Shown here piece after piece: positions 24,294 to 35,519 of a stretch of DNA of 64,000 bases. The number at the start of each line of letters is the position of its first letter. Position 1 is the first letter of the stretch. The position numbers were made by a program, and so were the translations under genes. This stretch comes from Valencia hispanica (lineage: Eukaryota; Chordata; Actinopteri; Cyprinodontiformes; Valenciidae): contig OY747702.1 in the NCBI GenBank assembly GCA_963556495.2, forward strand, positions 22,146,403-22,210,402, read 5' to 3'. The notes beneath the pieces were generated by a model. That model saw only the letters and a program-made list of their open reading frames with translations. It had not been told where the DNA came from and did not search any database.

Positions 24294-25867
24294 AATATAA
24301 CTGTCTTGTCAAGCGTATTTTATATGATGGCAGACCAACCGCATGGTGCATACAAGTGAGAGCGCATTACAATGGAAATGATTGTGTGGGTTTGGTCTTT
24401 GAACCAAACCGCTTACCATCATATTGTCTTTTTTTGAGTAGATGCTGGCTGGATGGCAGAGACTGGCTGAACTGTATGACTTTATTGGAAAAATTAGAGT
24501 AAGTGGTGCGGTGTACAGCGTGTGTTACAGACAATTTATTTACTGGCCTTGGGGAGACGTTCCTCAGTTACATTGTGGCTATTGAGAAGCTAATCCTCGT
24601 AGTATATCATGACATTATGCATTCACGCAGCTAAAATAAACCTCTGAAGAATGGACACTAATTGTTGCAGGGGTTTGGCTGAATCCTGACAAAAGTCCTA
24701 GCGATCCACAGGCAGACAAATATCCAGATAAACATAGTTCCATTACTCTGACCACTTCACACAGCTCCTTGACAATGTCCAAACGTTGCAATTTCAATTT
24801 GCATGCCCCGAATCATTACACAAAATGCAGGTATTTTAGGTAGGTTGAGATTGTTTTCTTATTTTTAACACAGTAATTGCAAGGCAAATTATCTTAATTG
24901 CAACCCCAGCCTCTGAAATAAACAAGGCAAGAAAAAACCTAAAGTGGTGATTATGGTTTTCTTTGGGCCTGATGTGGGATTTGTGAAACCGCTGCCAGCT
25001 GCCTTTTCATGTCACTTTATCGAGCTCCTGCCCAATATAGACATACTGAATCACTCATCAGAACACATGCCTTAATGGAGGACAGTTCTGTGCAGCTCAG
25101 GAGAGATGCTGAATCCATCTACCCCCATCACTCCTCCCCCTGTGGAATGTTCCCTATGCTGCGTGCGCCGCAATTACCCAAAATACGGTGATGAATAGTG
25201 GAAAAACTGGCTTTGACAAATTATATTTATCAGTGCTTCTTTTTTCTTCCTCCCACAAAACAGTTAAATCATTGCAGCAAACCAGAAGACATGCATAAAT
25301 GCCATTATACAACATGAAGTGCTTTAGTGTTTTGGTTGGTTCATACTCAGTACAAAGCAAAGCCAGTGGTCTCAGATCTCTGCTTCTCCTGATAGGAATC
25401 TTAAATGCCTTGAGGTCCTTTAAAGTGTTTACTTTTCTTGAAAAATTAGACCTAATTGGATTATATGAGCATTAAAATAGTACAATTGGACATTGACTTA
25501 GTTTGTGGACAGGACTTGAATACCAGACCAGTGTTTTAATGCCTTCTACATTAAGATGCTTATCTGCCAGTCACGTCAAGAAAAAGTTTGAGGAAAAGTG
25601 AAGTTACAACTCTCTAATTGGAGGAATGCAGTTGCTTAAACCTTTGGCTCCTGAATCTATTTAATGTGTGGCAAGGCTGAGGTAAAACTTTGCAATTTTA
25701 AGCAAAATACACAATTTGTCAGTAAATGAGCGGCAAAAACATGCCGGCGTGACTGTGTGTTCTAATTAAACTTGAAAGAAATCAGATTTTTCAGTGTTAT
25801 TAATATCTTTTGAAATACCAGCTAGAAGAACATATATTTTATGTATAATTAGTAAAGAGTATTTAAT
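24294..25867. other. Unassigned DNA
   Basis: No gene or repeat was recognised over about 1.6 kb. A GC-richer, non-repetitive stretch at 24980-25190 might be conserved non-coding DNA. Confidence 0.35.
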
Positions 25868-25950
25868 TCCCAATTTGTCACATTACAACCATGAACTTCA
25901 ATGCATTTTATTGAGTCTATATGATAGAATAACAGAAAGTAGCACATGCA
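25868..25950 (-). mobile_element. Old Tc1, part 1 of 3 (left inverted repeat)
   Basis: TTTGTCACATTACAACCATG followed by GCATTTTATTGAG and AACAGAAAGTAGCAC is the left terminal repeat of the Tc1 family seen at 22840. It breaks off where an L2 LINE 3' end starts (25953). The following part of the same repeat appears at 27966. Confidence 0.75.
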
Positions 25951-25952
25951 AA

Positions 25953-26028
25953 AAAGGCAAGGCAAGGCCGGGCAATTTTATTTGTATAGCACACAATCGA
26001 CAACAAGGTAATTCAAGGTGCTTTACAT
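25953..26028 (-). mobile_element. L2-clade LINE 3' tail (part 1, split by hAT)
   Basis: GGCAAGGCAAGGCCGGGCAA, then TTTATTTGTATAGCACACAA and AATTCAAGGTGC, is the 3' end of the same L2 family as 53609-56128, on the minus strand. It continues at 27701 after the hAT element. Confidence 0.88.
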
Positions 26029-27700
26029 CAAGGGCGTAGAATTAGCATGGACGGAAGAGACATGTCCCCACCAATAATTTCATCTTCTCGAGAAAAGAAA
26101 AACAAACCCGATAGAAAGCCAAAAAGAGAAAGAAAAATACAGATCTGTCAACGTCTCATTCTAGAGGTGCAGAAAGAGATTAATTACGTTCTCTACTGGA
26201 GTCCTACTTCCCATAACATATATGACCAATGTGATTGGCTGTGCCTTTCCCTGCTGTCACGTGAGACTCTGCAGCTATGTTTGGTTGTTAGCAGCGCCAA
26301 AACTGCAGGGAGAACTTTCCAGTCCGCAAGAAGACTCAGGTGCAACTTGGGTAACACATGAGTGTCAAAAGCGAGTAAGGATGGCAGCAAAAATGAAGAA
26401 TTTAGACATAGGAACTATTTTTAAAAGAAACCTGTAAGTCACTTAAACTCAAGTTTGCTAATGAAATGTGGCTTTGGCGCACATCATACAGTCTCAAATT
26501 GTCTGTAACTATGAATTATTATTATTGGTTTGGAAACTAACTGCACAACAAGCTGCCCACTATTAGTTATGTTACACCATGCATCTAGGGATGGCGAAGG
26601 TCTGTGCGTGCTTCCTCCATGGAGCAAGGTGCACATGCACTGTGTGATTTCTGTCATACTTTAAGCTCATTGTCCGGTCATGCAACAATTTTTTGCGATC
26701 GGTTCGTCTTCAGAGCTGTATAAAAATAAATATGTTTCCACTATAGTTTCTGCTTGCACATCTAATTTCCCTCAGATATGTTTTAAATACAAAATAATTG
26801 CAGTAAAAGTATACAGTTTACTGTTGCAGAATCCTGCACTGGCCCAATTTTACCAACCCGCATGCATTAAGATGAGTTTTTAACCCGACCCTTTACCCAC
26901 AGTTATCTCCAGATCAAATCCCGACCCAACCCGCCCGTTGATTTATGAGCGTCATCGGTCTGTGTACGCCGTGACTATGCACTCCAATCCCTCCGTAACT
27001 CTCCATGGTGCTGTCAGCTGAGCTCTCAGATAGCGATGCTTTGAATACGTGTCCAGGTCAGTTGGCTCTCATAGGAACCTTTTTTTGATTGATTCAGTTA
27101 CCTGCACTCTTTGCGTAAAGTTGAAAATGTCTGCGTGTCTGCAACAAGTGGTCAGGGATGTGAATTGTAAACTGCTTGTTTAAAAACAACAACAAAAAAG
27201 AAAGAAAGAAAAATGGAAAATAACGTGACCCCGTATTACAATAATTTTATTTCCCTTTTTATTTCTCTGGAATGTTGCACAGCTGATACTTATTTTATGA
27301 AGAACTGTAGTAAGTTACAGTTGAAATTTCAGCACACAGAATGGTGAGGGTTGCAAGGGAAATGCGTTTGTTTTGTTTGTTGCGCATTCTTCTTCTGGGG
27401 CGAATATAATATTAATGTAGCCAACATTATTCTTTGTGCTACGATGTGGATAAACATGATCTTTCCCAGACAAAAGTCTAATGATGGTTTTCAGCACCGT
27501 TTGAAAAACAAAATAAAACACAACAGGCTTTAAATTTTACACCTGTTATTACACCACAGTATATATTATAATAAAGCGTCAGAAGGATAAATACCTATAT
27601 ATGAATGATTATTAGTTATTGTTCCCACCAATCTTCAAACCACATTCATGTTTATGGTTATTGTCCCCAGCAATTTTAGAAAAACAAACCTACGCCCTTG
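26029..27700 (+). mobile_element. hAT element, 1672 bp, with TIRs and 8-bp duplication
   Basis: The termini CAAGGGCGTAG (26029) and CTACGCCCTTG (ending 27700) are exact inverted complements. The 8-bp sequence CTTTACAT is duplicated at 26021-26028 and 27701-27708, the hallmark of hAT transposition. Subterminal TCCCCACCAAT-type blocks recur in inverted orientation near both ends. Inside there is a possible first coding exon (26381-26433) but no recognisable transposase core, so it is probably non-autonomous by internal deletion. It is inserted in the 3' UTR of an L2 LINE. Confidence 0.9.
26381..26433 (+). pseudogene. Possible first exon of hAT transposase
   Basis: An ATG at 26381 opens a short basic peptide, MAAKMKNLDIGTIFKRNL, similar in style to the N-termini of TTF/BED-type hAT transposases (an I..FFKR-like start). 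Translation would stop at once if unspliced, but the stop lies within CCT|GTAAGT at 26431-26439, a near-consensus 5' splice site. This suggests a spliced transposase whose later exons are lost here. The functional reading is inference. Confidence 0.4.
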
Positions 27701-27965
27701 CTTTACATGATTATGGGGTAAAATAAAAATAGCACTAAAACACAGACAAAGCATATAAAATAAAAACAGCAATAAAGCAAGAAGCACACATAAAAACACA
27801 TGATATATGTAGATGTAATGTAGATCTGAGTATCATATGCATAGTTATAGTAGTTTATCTTATTGGTTGTTATAATCTGAGCTAGTGGGAGCATGTAGAT
27901 ATTAAATATGAGATATTAAATAAGAGGGGCCCCAGGATGGTGCCCTGGGGCACCCCACATGTGAT
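27701..27965 (-). pseudogene. L2-clade LINE (part 2): tail plus RT fragment
   Basis: The 3' UTR continues to about 27815, then jumps directly to the RT segment encoding YADDTQ and [11 protein letters not shown] (minus strand, 27822-27955, GGGGCCCCAGGATGG block). About 1 kb of the family sequence seen at 53.8-54.6 kb is missing between them. The 14-base ATATGAGATATTAA at about 27907-27920 looks like a small local duplication. Confidence 0.8.
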
Positions 27966-28210
27966 GTCAATGAAGAGGATAGAAAAGAATACATGATTTT
28001 GAAAATGCTTTGCAAATTTTTATTTTTTTATTTTGATATCTATTTTTATTCAACCCCCTTCAGTAGGTACTTTGCAGAATCACCTTTTCTTGTAGTTGCA
28101 GCTGGACGCCTTTTGGGTTATGATGTCCCTTTACAAGATTTACACATTTAGAGAGTTCCATTTTTGCCCAATCTTTTTGAAAAAATGCTCAAGTGAGGTA
28201 AAATTGGAGG
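27966..28210 (-). mobile_element. Old Tc1, part 2 of 3
   Basis: It resumes the Tc1 inverted repeat (AATACATGATTTTG, ATTTTTATTCAACCCCC). It then runs into the 3' end of the minus-strand transposase (CTTTGCAGAATCACC and TTTGCCCAATCTTTTTG, equivalent to the C-terminal KGGSAKY and LFCKEEW region). It breaks at 28210, where a second L2 LINE begins. Confidence 0.82.
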
Positions 28211-28498
28211 AATACCATACCATACCAACTTTATTTATAAAGCATGTTTAAAGGCGGCGTGAGAGCCGGACAAAGTGCTGTACAAAAGTTCAAAGTACAG
28301 AGTCAAAAGACATAACTAAAATAATAGATAAAATACCAAAAGTAAGAAAGGACACAATACAGCATCTTACACGCAGATGAAACAATTAGGGAAATACAAG
28401 TTCAGAAAGAATTAAAAGCTAAAGAACAAAAATGAGAGTTAAAAACAGAAAGGGATATAGCCAGCCTAACCTGCAATGGTAATTGGTTCCATAATTTA
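28211..28498 (-). mobile_element. Second L2-clade LINE, 3' end (part 1)
   Basis: ACCATACCATACC repeats, followed by AACTTTATTTATAAAGC, give the 3' terminus of an L2-type LINE on the minus strand, different from the family at 25953. Its body continues at 30085 after the inserted Tc1. Confidence 0.8.
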
Positions 28499-30084
28499 CA
28501 GTGGCTTGCAAAAGTATTCGGCCACCTTGAACTTTTCCACATTTTGTCACATTACAGCCACAAACATGAATCCATTTTATTGGAATTCCATGTGAAAGAC
28601 CAATACAAAGTGGTGTACACGTGAGAAGTGGAACGAAAATCATACATGATCCAAACATTTTTTACAAATAAATAACTGAAAAGTGGGGTGTGCGTAATTA
28701 TTCAGCCCCCTTTGGTCTGAGTGCAGTCAGTTGCCCATAGACATTGTCTGATGAGTGCTAATGACTAAATAGAGTGCACCTGTGTGTAATCTAATGTCAG
28801 TACAAATACAGCTGCCCTGTGACGGCCTCAGAGGTTGTCTAAGAGAACGTTGGGAGCAACAACACCATGAAGTCCAAAGAACACACCAGACTGGTCAGGG
28901 ATAAAGTTATTGAGAAATTTAAAGCAGGCTTAGGCTACAAAAAGATTTCCCAAGCCTTGAACATCCCACGGAGCACTGTTCAAGTGATCATTCAGAAATG
29001 GAAGGAGTATGGCACAACTGTAAACCTACCAAGACAAGGCCGTCCCCCTAAACTCACAGGCCGAACAAGGAGAGCGCTGATCAGAAATGCAGCCAAGAGG
29101 CCCATGGTGACTCTGGACGAGCTGCAGAGATCTACAGCTCAGGTGGGGCAATCTGTCCATAGGACAACTAATAGTCGTGCACTGCACAAAGTTGGCCTTT
29201 ATGGATGAGTGGCAAGAAGAAAGCCATTGTTAAAAGAAAACCATAAGAAGTCCCGTTTGCAGTTTGCCACAAGCCATGTGGGGGACACAGCAAATATGTG
29301 GAAGAAGGTGCTCTGGTCAGATGAGACCAAAATGCAAAACGCTATGTGTGGCGAAAAACTAACACTGCACATCACTCTAAACACACCATCCCCACTGTCA
29401 AATATGGTGGTGGCAGCATCATGCTCTGGGGGTGCTTCTCTTCAACAGGGACAGGGAAGCTGGTCAGAGTTGATGGGAAGATGGATGGAGCCAAATACAG
29501 GGCAATCTTGGAAGAAAACCTCTCGGAGTCTGCAAAAGACTTGAGACTAGGGCGGAGGTTCACCTTCCAGCGGGACAATGATCCTGTACATAAAGCCAGG
29601 GCAACAATGGAATGGTTTAAAAGAAAACATATCCATGTGTTAGAATGGCCCAGTCAAAGTCCAGATTTAAATCCAATCGAGAATCTGTGGCAAGATCTGA
29701 AAACTGCTGTTCACAAACGCTGTCCATCTAATCTGACAGAGCTGGAGCTGTTTTGCAAGGAAGAATGGGCAAGAATTTCAGTCTCTAGATGTGCAAAGCT
29801 GGTAGAGACATACCCTAAAAGACTGGCAGGTGTAATTGCAGCAAAAGGTGGTTCTGCAAAGTATTGACTCAGGGGGCTGAATAATTACGCACACCCCACT
29901 TTTCACTTATTTATTTGTAAAAAATGTTTGGAATCATGTTTGATTTCCGTTCCACTTCTCACATGTACACCACTTTGTATTGGTCTTTCACGTGGAATTC
30001 CAATAAAATGGATTCATGTTTGTGGCTGTAATGTGACAAAATGTGGAAAAGTTCAAGGGGGCCAAATACTTTTGCAAGCCACTG
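28499..30084 (+). mobile_element. Tc1-like transposon, complete ends (plus)
   Basis: The element is 1586 bp with TA at 28497-28498 and 30085-30086. Its termini CAGTGGCTTGCAAAAGTATT are the same as in the 5004 copy, and the inverted repeats are about 220 bp. By eye the two copies differ at only a few percent of positions. It is inserted in an L2 LINE 3' region and carries a single plus-strand transposase gene. Confidence 0.95.
28867..29867 (+). pseudogene. Tc1-like DD34E transposase, two lesions
   Basis: It starts MKSKEHTRLVRDKVIEKF at 28867 and ends GGSAKY at 29867. The HTH (KKISQALNIPRSTVQ), the GRPPKL linker, WSDETK, QRDNDPVH and NPIENLW are all present, with 34 residues between the second D and the E. 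Lesions are a TGA at 29206-29208, where the sister copy has arginine (YGRVARR), and a 19-base deletion at 29328-29334. The deletion removes the residues after DETK and shifts the frame. The lesion sites differ from those in the 5221-6239 copy. As in other Tc1 genes there is no intron. Confidence 0.93.
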
Positions 30085-30867
30085 TAGGAGCACAAACAGA
30101 AAAGGCGCGCTCCCCACGAGCTTTACAGTGGAATCCAGGCATGCATATCAGTTTGTGGTCAGCTGATCTAAGAGAGTGGCCGGGTTTATGATAGCTTAAA
30201 AGAACTGAAAGATAATTCGGAGCCAGGCAGTTTTGCTATTTAAAAGCAAACAGCAAAATTATAAAATATATGCGAAATTGGACAGGAAGCCAATGCAAGT
30301 CTGCCAAAACCGGGGTAATGTGCTGCCTTCTCCCAACACCAGTCAAAAATCGGGCAGCCGCATTTTGAACCAGCTGGAGGCAAGCAATTGAGGATTTGTT
30401 CACGCCATAAAGGACAGAATTGGAATAGTCGAGCCTCGAGGTGATAAATGCATGTAACAGTTTCTAAGTGGCGCCTCTATTAACTAGGCTTCAGCCTAGC
30501 GAGACGAAAAAGAATGACCTCTATGTTTGCGTCATTTAACACAAGAAAGTTGGATGAGAGCCAGTTCTTGATGTAATTTAAGAATTCTAGTGGGTGGATA
30601 GAGTCCTGGGGTTTAAGGGAAACATAAAGCTGGCAATCATCAGCATAAAGATGGTAGTTAATCAAGTGTCTTTCAAAAATGGCACCAAGAGGAAGAATGT
30701 ATAATGAAAAGAGCAATGGGCCAAGGATAGAGCCCTGTGGAACCCCACAGGAAAAGGCAGCCGAGTCGGAGGCAGAGTCACTGAGCATAACATTGAAACT
30801 CCTCTCTCAGAGGTAGGAGCAGAACCACAAATGAAATAACAGGATAGAATGATCAACCGTATCAACC
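30085..30867 (-). pseudogene. Second L2-clade LINE, RT fragment (part 2)
   Basis: The minus-strand frame 30480-30788 contains [20 protein letters not shown], then YADDCQLYV with the catalytic YADD, and a [10 protein letters not shown] block, all typical of L2-clade RT. Downstream (30090-30480) are remains of the C-terminal region and UTR with frameshifts. It stops at about 30867, mid-RT, giving a 5'-truncated copy flanked on both sides by parts of one Tc1. Confidence 0.87.
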
Positions 30868-31158
30868 CTGACCACCTTCTCTGTCCCTGAAATCCTTGCA
30901 GGATGATGCTGCCACCACAATGTTTCACCATATGAATGATGTGTTTAGGATGATGTGCAGAGTTAGTTTTCCCATACATGTGGGGCTTTGCTATGTTGCC
31001 ACCAAATTCAACAAATTTGATTTAGGCTCATCTGACCATAGCACCTTCTTCCTTCTTCTCCACTTGTTTGCTCAGTCCTCTGAATGGCTTGTCACAAAAT
31101 GCAACTGAGACTTCATGTAGCTTTCTTTCAAAAATAGCTTTGTTCTTCCCATTAAAAA
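30868..31158 (-). mobile_element. Old Tc1, part 3 of 3
   Basis: Minus-strand Tc1 transposase middle: a TGACCACCTTCTCTGTCCCTG block, GGATGATGCTGCCACCACAA, then CTCATCTGACCATAGCACC (WSDET region near 31030) and a TTTGTTCTTCCC end. It follows from part 2 with roughly 330 bp of the gene missing at the junction. It is cut on the right by a Rex1-like LINE. Confidence 0.8.
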
Positions 31159-31981
<823 letters not shown>

Positions 31982-31991
31982 CATACATACA

Positions 31992-33515
31992 GACACTTTC
32001 CAAAAATTTTGAATATCATAAAATATTTTTTATTTATTTCCATAATTCAATTCACAACATAAAACTTCGACAGATTATAGATTAGGGGACCACAACTTAA
32101 ACGATTTCAAGTGTTTAATTGTTAATGTGTTCATAATTTGGGCTTCCAGCTCATAAAAGCCACAAAAAATGGATTTCAAAAAATTTGAATACTGTGAAGA
32201 AATCACCATTTACTTCTCAGTTTTTGCAGAAAAAAGAAAGAAATTAGGATCACATCAAATCAATCAAAATATAGTACTTTCAAAATGATATGTCAATCTT
32301 CAATACTTGGTAGGAAATCCCTTTGCCTTAATCACTGCCTCGATGCGCCGTGGCATTGAGGCAATCAGCCTGTGACATCGCCTGGGAGTCATGGAAGCCC
32401 GGCTTTCCTTGAGGGTTGCTGTCAGCTCTTCTTTGTTTTTGGGTCTGGTGCCCCTCATTTTCCTCTTGACAATACCCTATAGATTCTCAATGGGGTTTAG
32501 GTCCGGCGAGTTGGCTGGCCAATCAAGCGCTGTGATGGCATGGGCATCAAACCAAGTTTTTGTGCTTCTGGCGGTATGGGCAGGGGCCAGGTCCTGCTGG
32601 AAGATGATATCTGCATTTCCATACAGATTCTTAGCAGAAGGAATCATGAAGTCCTCTAAAACATTCTGGCAGACTGATGCTGTGACTTTGGACTTAAGAA
32701 AGCAGAGTTTACCAACACATGCACTGGACATTGCACCCCAAGTCATGACTGACTCTGGATATTTCACGCTGGACCTCAAGCAGCTTGGGTTCTGTTCCTT
32801 ACCCATCTTCCTCCAAACCCTTGGACCTTGATTCCCAAATGAAAGACATACTTTACTTTCTTTGGAAAAGAGGACCTTGGACCACTGGTCCAGTCCTTCT
32901 TCTCCTTGGCCCAGTTGAGATGCTTCCTATGTTGGCTCAGGCTCAGAAGTGATTTGACAAGAGGAATCTCTGTCAGATTCATGAATCTTCTGTGTTTGAT
33001 AATCCGCTAAAGCCCATGGTCAGCTCTTCTCCTAGTGCATCTTCTGCCACATTTTGCCCTTCCACTAGACTTTCCATTGATATGCTTGGACACAGCACTA
33101 TGTGAACAGCCAGCCTCCTTAGCTATGAACTTTTGTGGCTTACCCATCCTATGGAGAATATTATTGATGGTCTTCTGGCCAGTCGTCAATTCTGCAGTCT
33201 TCCCCATGTTGAACCTAACTGAGACAATTGAACCAAAATTAAGCAATTTAATGACACCTGGGAAAACCTGTGCAGGTGCTTTGAGTTTAGTAGATGCGTA
33301 GTGTGTAATACTCAGTTTAAAACATTCATGCCCTGCAAAAATTTGGGCTGATTTCTTCACAGTATGCTAATTTTTTTAATACTTGTTTTCGTGGGTTTTA
33401 TGAGCTGGAAGCCCAAATTAACAACTAAATACTTGAAATCATTGAAGTTTTGGGTCCTGCATCTATAATCTATGGAAGTTTAACGTTTTGAATGGAATTA
33501 TGGAAATAAATAAAC
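31992..33515 (-). mobile_element. Tc1-like transposon, separate family, long TIRs
   Basis: The two ends are inverted copies of each other over roughly 200 bp. The left side has TTTATTTATTTCCATAATTC, ATAGATTA and TTTGGGCTTCCAGCTCATAAA blocks, and the right side (33380-33515) has the same in reverse. The extreme left terminus is GACACTTTCCAAAAATTTTG; the right terminus is eroded in AT-rich DNA. It carries a minus-strand transposase gene. The family is unrelated in sequence to the CAGTGGCTTGC family. Confidence 0.88.
32300..33207 (-). pseudogene. Tc1-like transposase with catalytic Asp replaced
   Basis: The start MGKTAELTTGQKTINNILHR is at 33207, and the end (FPTKY then TGA) is at 32300-32302. 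The HTH has EAGCSHSAVSKHI. The C-terminal core has MTWGAMSS, FQQDLAPAHTARS and NPIENL, with 34 residues between D and E. The first catalytic Asp, expected in an LFSDESK motif, reads LFSKESK here (around 32860), so the site is dead. A TAG follows NPIENL where other families have W. A short deletion upstream of LFSKES also shifts the frame, and a TAG near 33006 breaks the N-terminal part. Full length would be about 300-340 residues. Confidence 0.88.
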
Positions 33516-33675
33516 TTTTAAATGTATTTATATAATAATAAATATTATATTATAATTTTATATTATAGTATATATTATAAATATTGTAATGTAATGTATG
33601 TAAATATTATTATTATATATAATCCATCTATCTAACATATATATAAATAAGTTCTCCAGCAGTTTCAGTAGTTGC
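33516..33675. repeat. AT-rich simple sequence
   Basis: Imperfect TAT/ATTATA runs with no gene. Confidence 0.8.
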
Positions 33676-34086
33676 GCATAGAATAAAATTCTAATTCTCA
33701 CGTTTAACTGCATCCATAGTTGCCGATCCTTATCTAAGTGACCTGCTACACATCGTTGCTCCTTCCCATTCTCTCATATGTTCGTCAGACAACATCTTGT
33801 TGTACCTTTTGCTCGGCTTGTCACCATGGGGAGCAGAGCTTTCAGTCGTTCTGCTCCTCGGCTCTGGAACTCACTTCCTCCCGAGATCAAAAATACCGAC
33901 TCTCTTCCTTTATTTAAATCACAGCTCAAAACAAATCTGTTCAGATGGGCTTATTCACTTTAGGCACTGATTTTGGTTGTTGTCCTGCCTTCTTATTTGG
34001 TTTTTGATTAGTTGTTTTTTGATTGTTTGTCTATGTATTATTTTTCTGATTTTTACTTCTCTGTAAGGTGACCTTGGGTTATAGCC

Positions 34087-34122
<36 letters not shown>
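33676..34122 (+). pseudogene. L2-like LINE 3' end with (TAT)n tail
   Basis: The plus-strand frame 33778-33963 ends GSRAFSRSAPRLWNSLPPEI, then FKSQLKTNLFRWAYSL. This is the C-terminal block shared by L2-like LINEs. The 3' UTR to 34086 contains ATTTGG and TTGATTG-rich sequence and ends in a (TAT)n run at 34087-34122, the microsatellite-like tail usual for this clade. It is heavily 5' truncated. Confidence 0.8.
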
Positions 34123-34123
<1 letters not shown>

Positions 34124-34600
34124 AGAGTGGTGTCATCTGGGCACTTCAGGAGCGTCAGAGACGGGTTCACTGAGTCATTATTTATTATTATATCGGAACT
34201 TCCTGATACTTCCTGAAGTGTCTCCACTTCACTGGACAGAGCCGACAGAACCATTTCAGGAACTAATGGAGTAACTGTCTGGGGGTAGGTACTTGGAATG
34301 GCCTGATTGAGTCACTGGGAGCTGTGGTTAAGTCATGCTGATTGGTTGTAATTAGAATAGAACAGGACAGGTGGAGTTTGGCACTGTGAGCGGAGTGAGC
34401 TTCTGGTGGAGGATGTCTGTGCTTAAGGTTGAGCTAAAGTTCCTAAACAGGATCCTGGCATGCTGTACAGTATGTCCGTAGATAGTCAAGGTGGTGCAGG
34501 ATGAAGTGTAGTTCCAGGTTGATTATATAATCCAGCAACCTGTTTGTTCAGTAAGCAAACTGCAGGAGCTTTAGCAGGGGGCCTGTGTTGTCCTTTAGAT
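34123..34600 (-). pseudogene. Rex1-like LINE, part 1 (minus, split by LTR)
   Basis: Minus-strand RT remains. Near 34125-34160 the segment reads LTLLKCPDDTTLI, the counterpart of the catalytic (F/Y)xDD box, with CPDD in place of the usual residues. The block 34540-34600 resembles the region shortly before this box in Rex1-type LINEs. Several stops are present. It continues at 35520 beyond the solo LTR. Confidence 0.6.
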
Positions 34601-34605
34601 GGTTT

Positions 34606-35514
34606 TGTGAGGATTCTTAGGTGATTGTGTTTTGGGTTTCAGGTGTTTCATGTCCTTTTTCAGTTTATATTATCGTTTTAGTGCTAGGATCGTTAGGTGT
34701 TCGTGATTTGAGTTTTCTTCTATAGTGTTTGTATGTTTTTTCTTTCCACCACATTTTCTCCTCTTTTCGTGTTTTTTTCCCCCTCATGTCTGTACTTTGA
34801 GTTTCTCTTGTTTTCTGGTCATATTCCATTCATTCATTTAGGTCTTGTTTCATTCACTTCTTGGTGAGTCTAACTTATCTTTATTAGGTTCTGTAGACAC
34901 TTCTACTTTTATTCTATTGTGTTGATTTTTTGTTAGTCATTTGTTTATCTCATCTGGTAGCTCTGCTTTACGTGATTTTCCTCATTAGGATTACCGCTCT
35001 CTGATTTAAGTTTGTTTCTATGTTATACTTGTGTTGTCTTCTGTTCTCCTTATTGTAATATTTATTAATGCTTTTACTTAACTTAGATTTGATCACTCTT
35101 AGTTATCCATTTGAGTTAGTAGGCATTTAAGATTGTTTTTCGTCTAGTCTTCTCTTCTGTTTGCACCGTTGTTTCTCTCCTCTGTGTCCCCTTTGCCATT
35201 TTACTTCCCTGCCCAGCTGTTAGTCATTTTCAATCTTCCCCTGCTCTGTCCCTTCCTCACCTGCATTCGTTTGCCATTAATTGGTCCTCAGGTTTTCATT
35301 GTCACTCCTCATTTCACCTTAGTATATTTAAGCTCTCTGGTTTCATTTGTTTTCCCCTGGGTCCTCTGTCTTCATTCACCGCCCTTTAGCCCAGCATTTA
35401 TTTCCATGTACTCAGTCTGACCTTTGTGAATTCTTTATTTTACCTTTATTAAAATTATACTCATCTAAGACAGTGTCCTGCATTTGGGTCCACCTTTCTA
35501 CACCAAACATGACA
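34606..35514 (+). mobile_element. Solo LTR (909 bp) with GGTTT duplication
   Basis: It starts TGTGAGGATTCTTAG and ends ACCAAACATGACA. The 5-bp GGTTT is duplicated at 34601-34605 and 35515-35519. A TAGTATATTTAAG (TATA-like) lies near 35320-35332, and a polyadenylation-type AATTCTTTATT..ATTAAA zone is near 35430-35455, followed by CATTTGGGTCC. No internal retroviral gene or second LTR is present. It is related to the LTR at 12008-12658 and is inserted in the Rex1-like LINE. Confidence 0.88.
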
Positions 35515-35519
35515 GGTTT

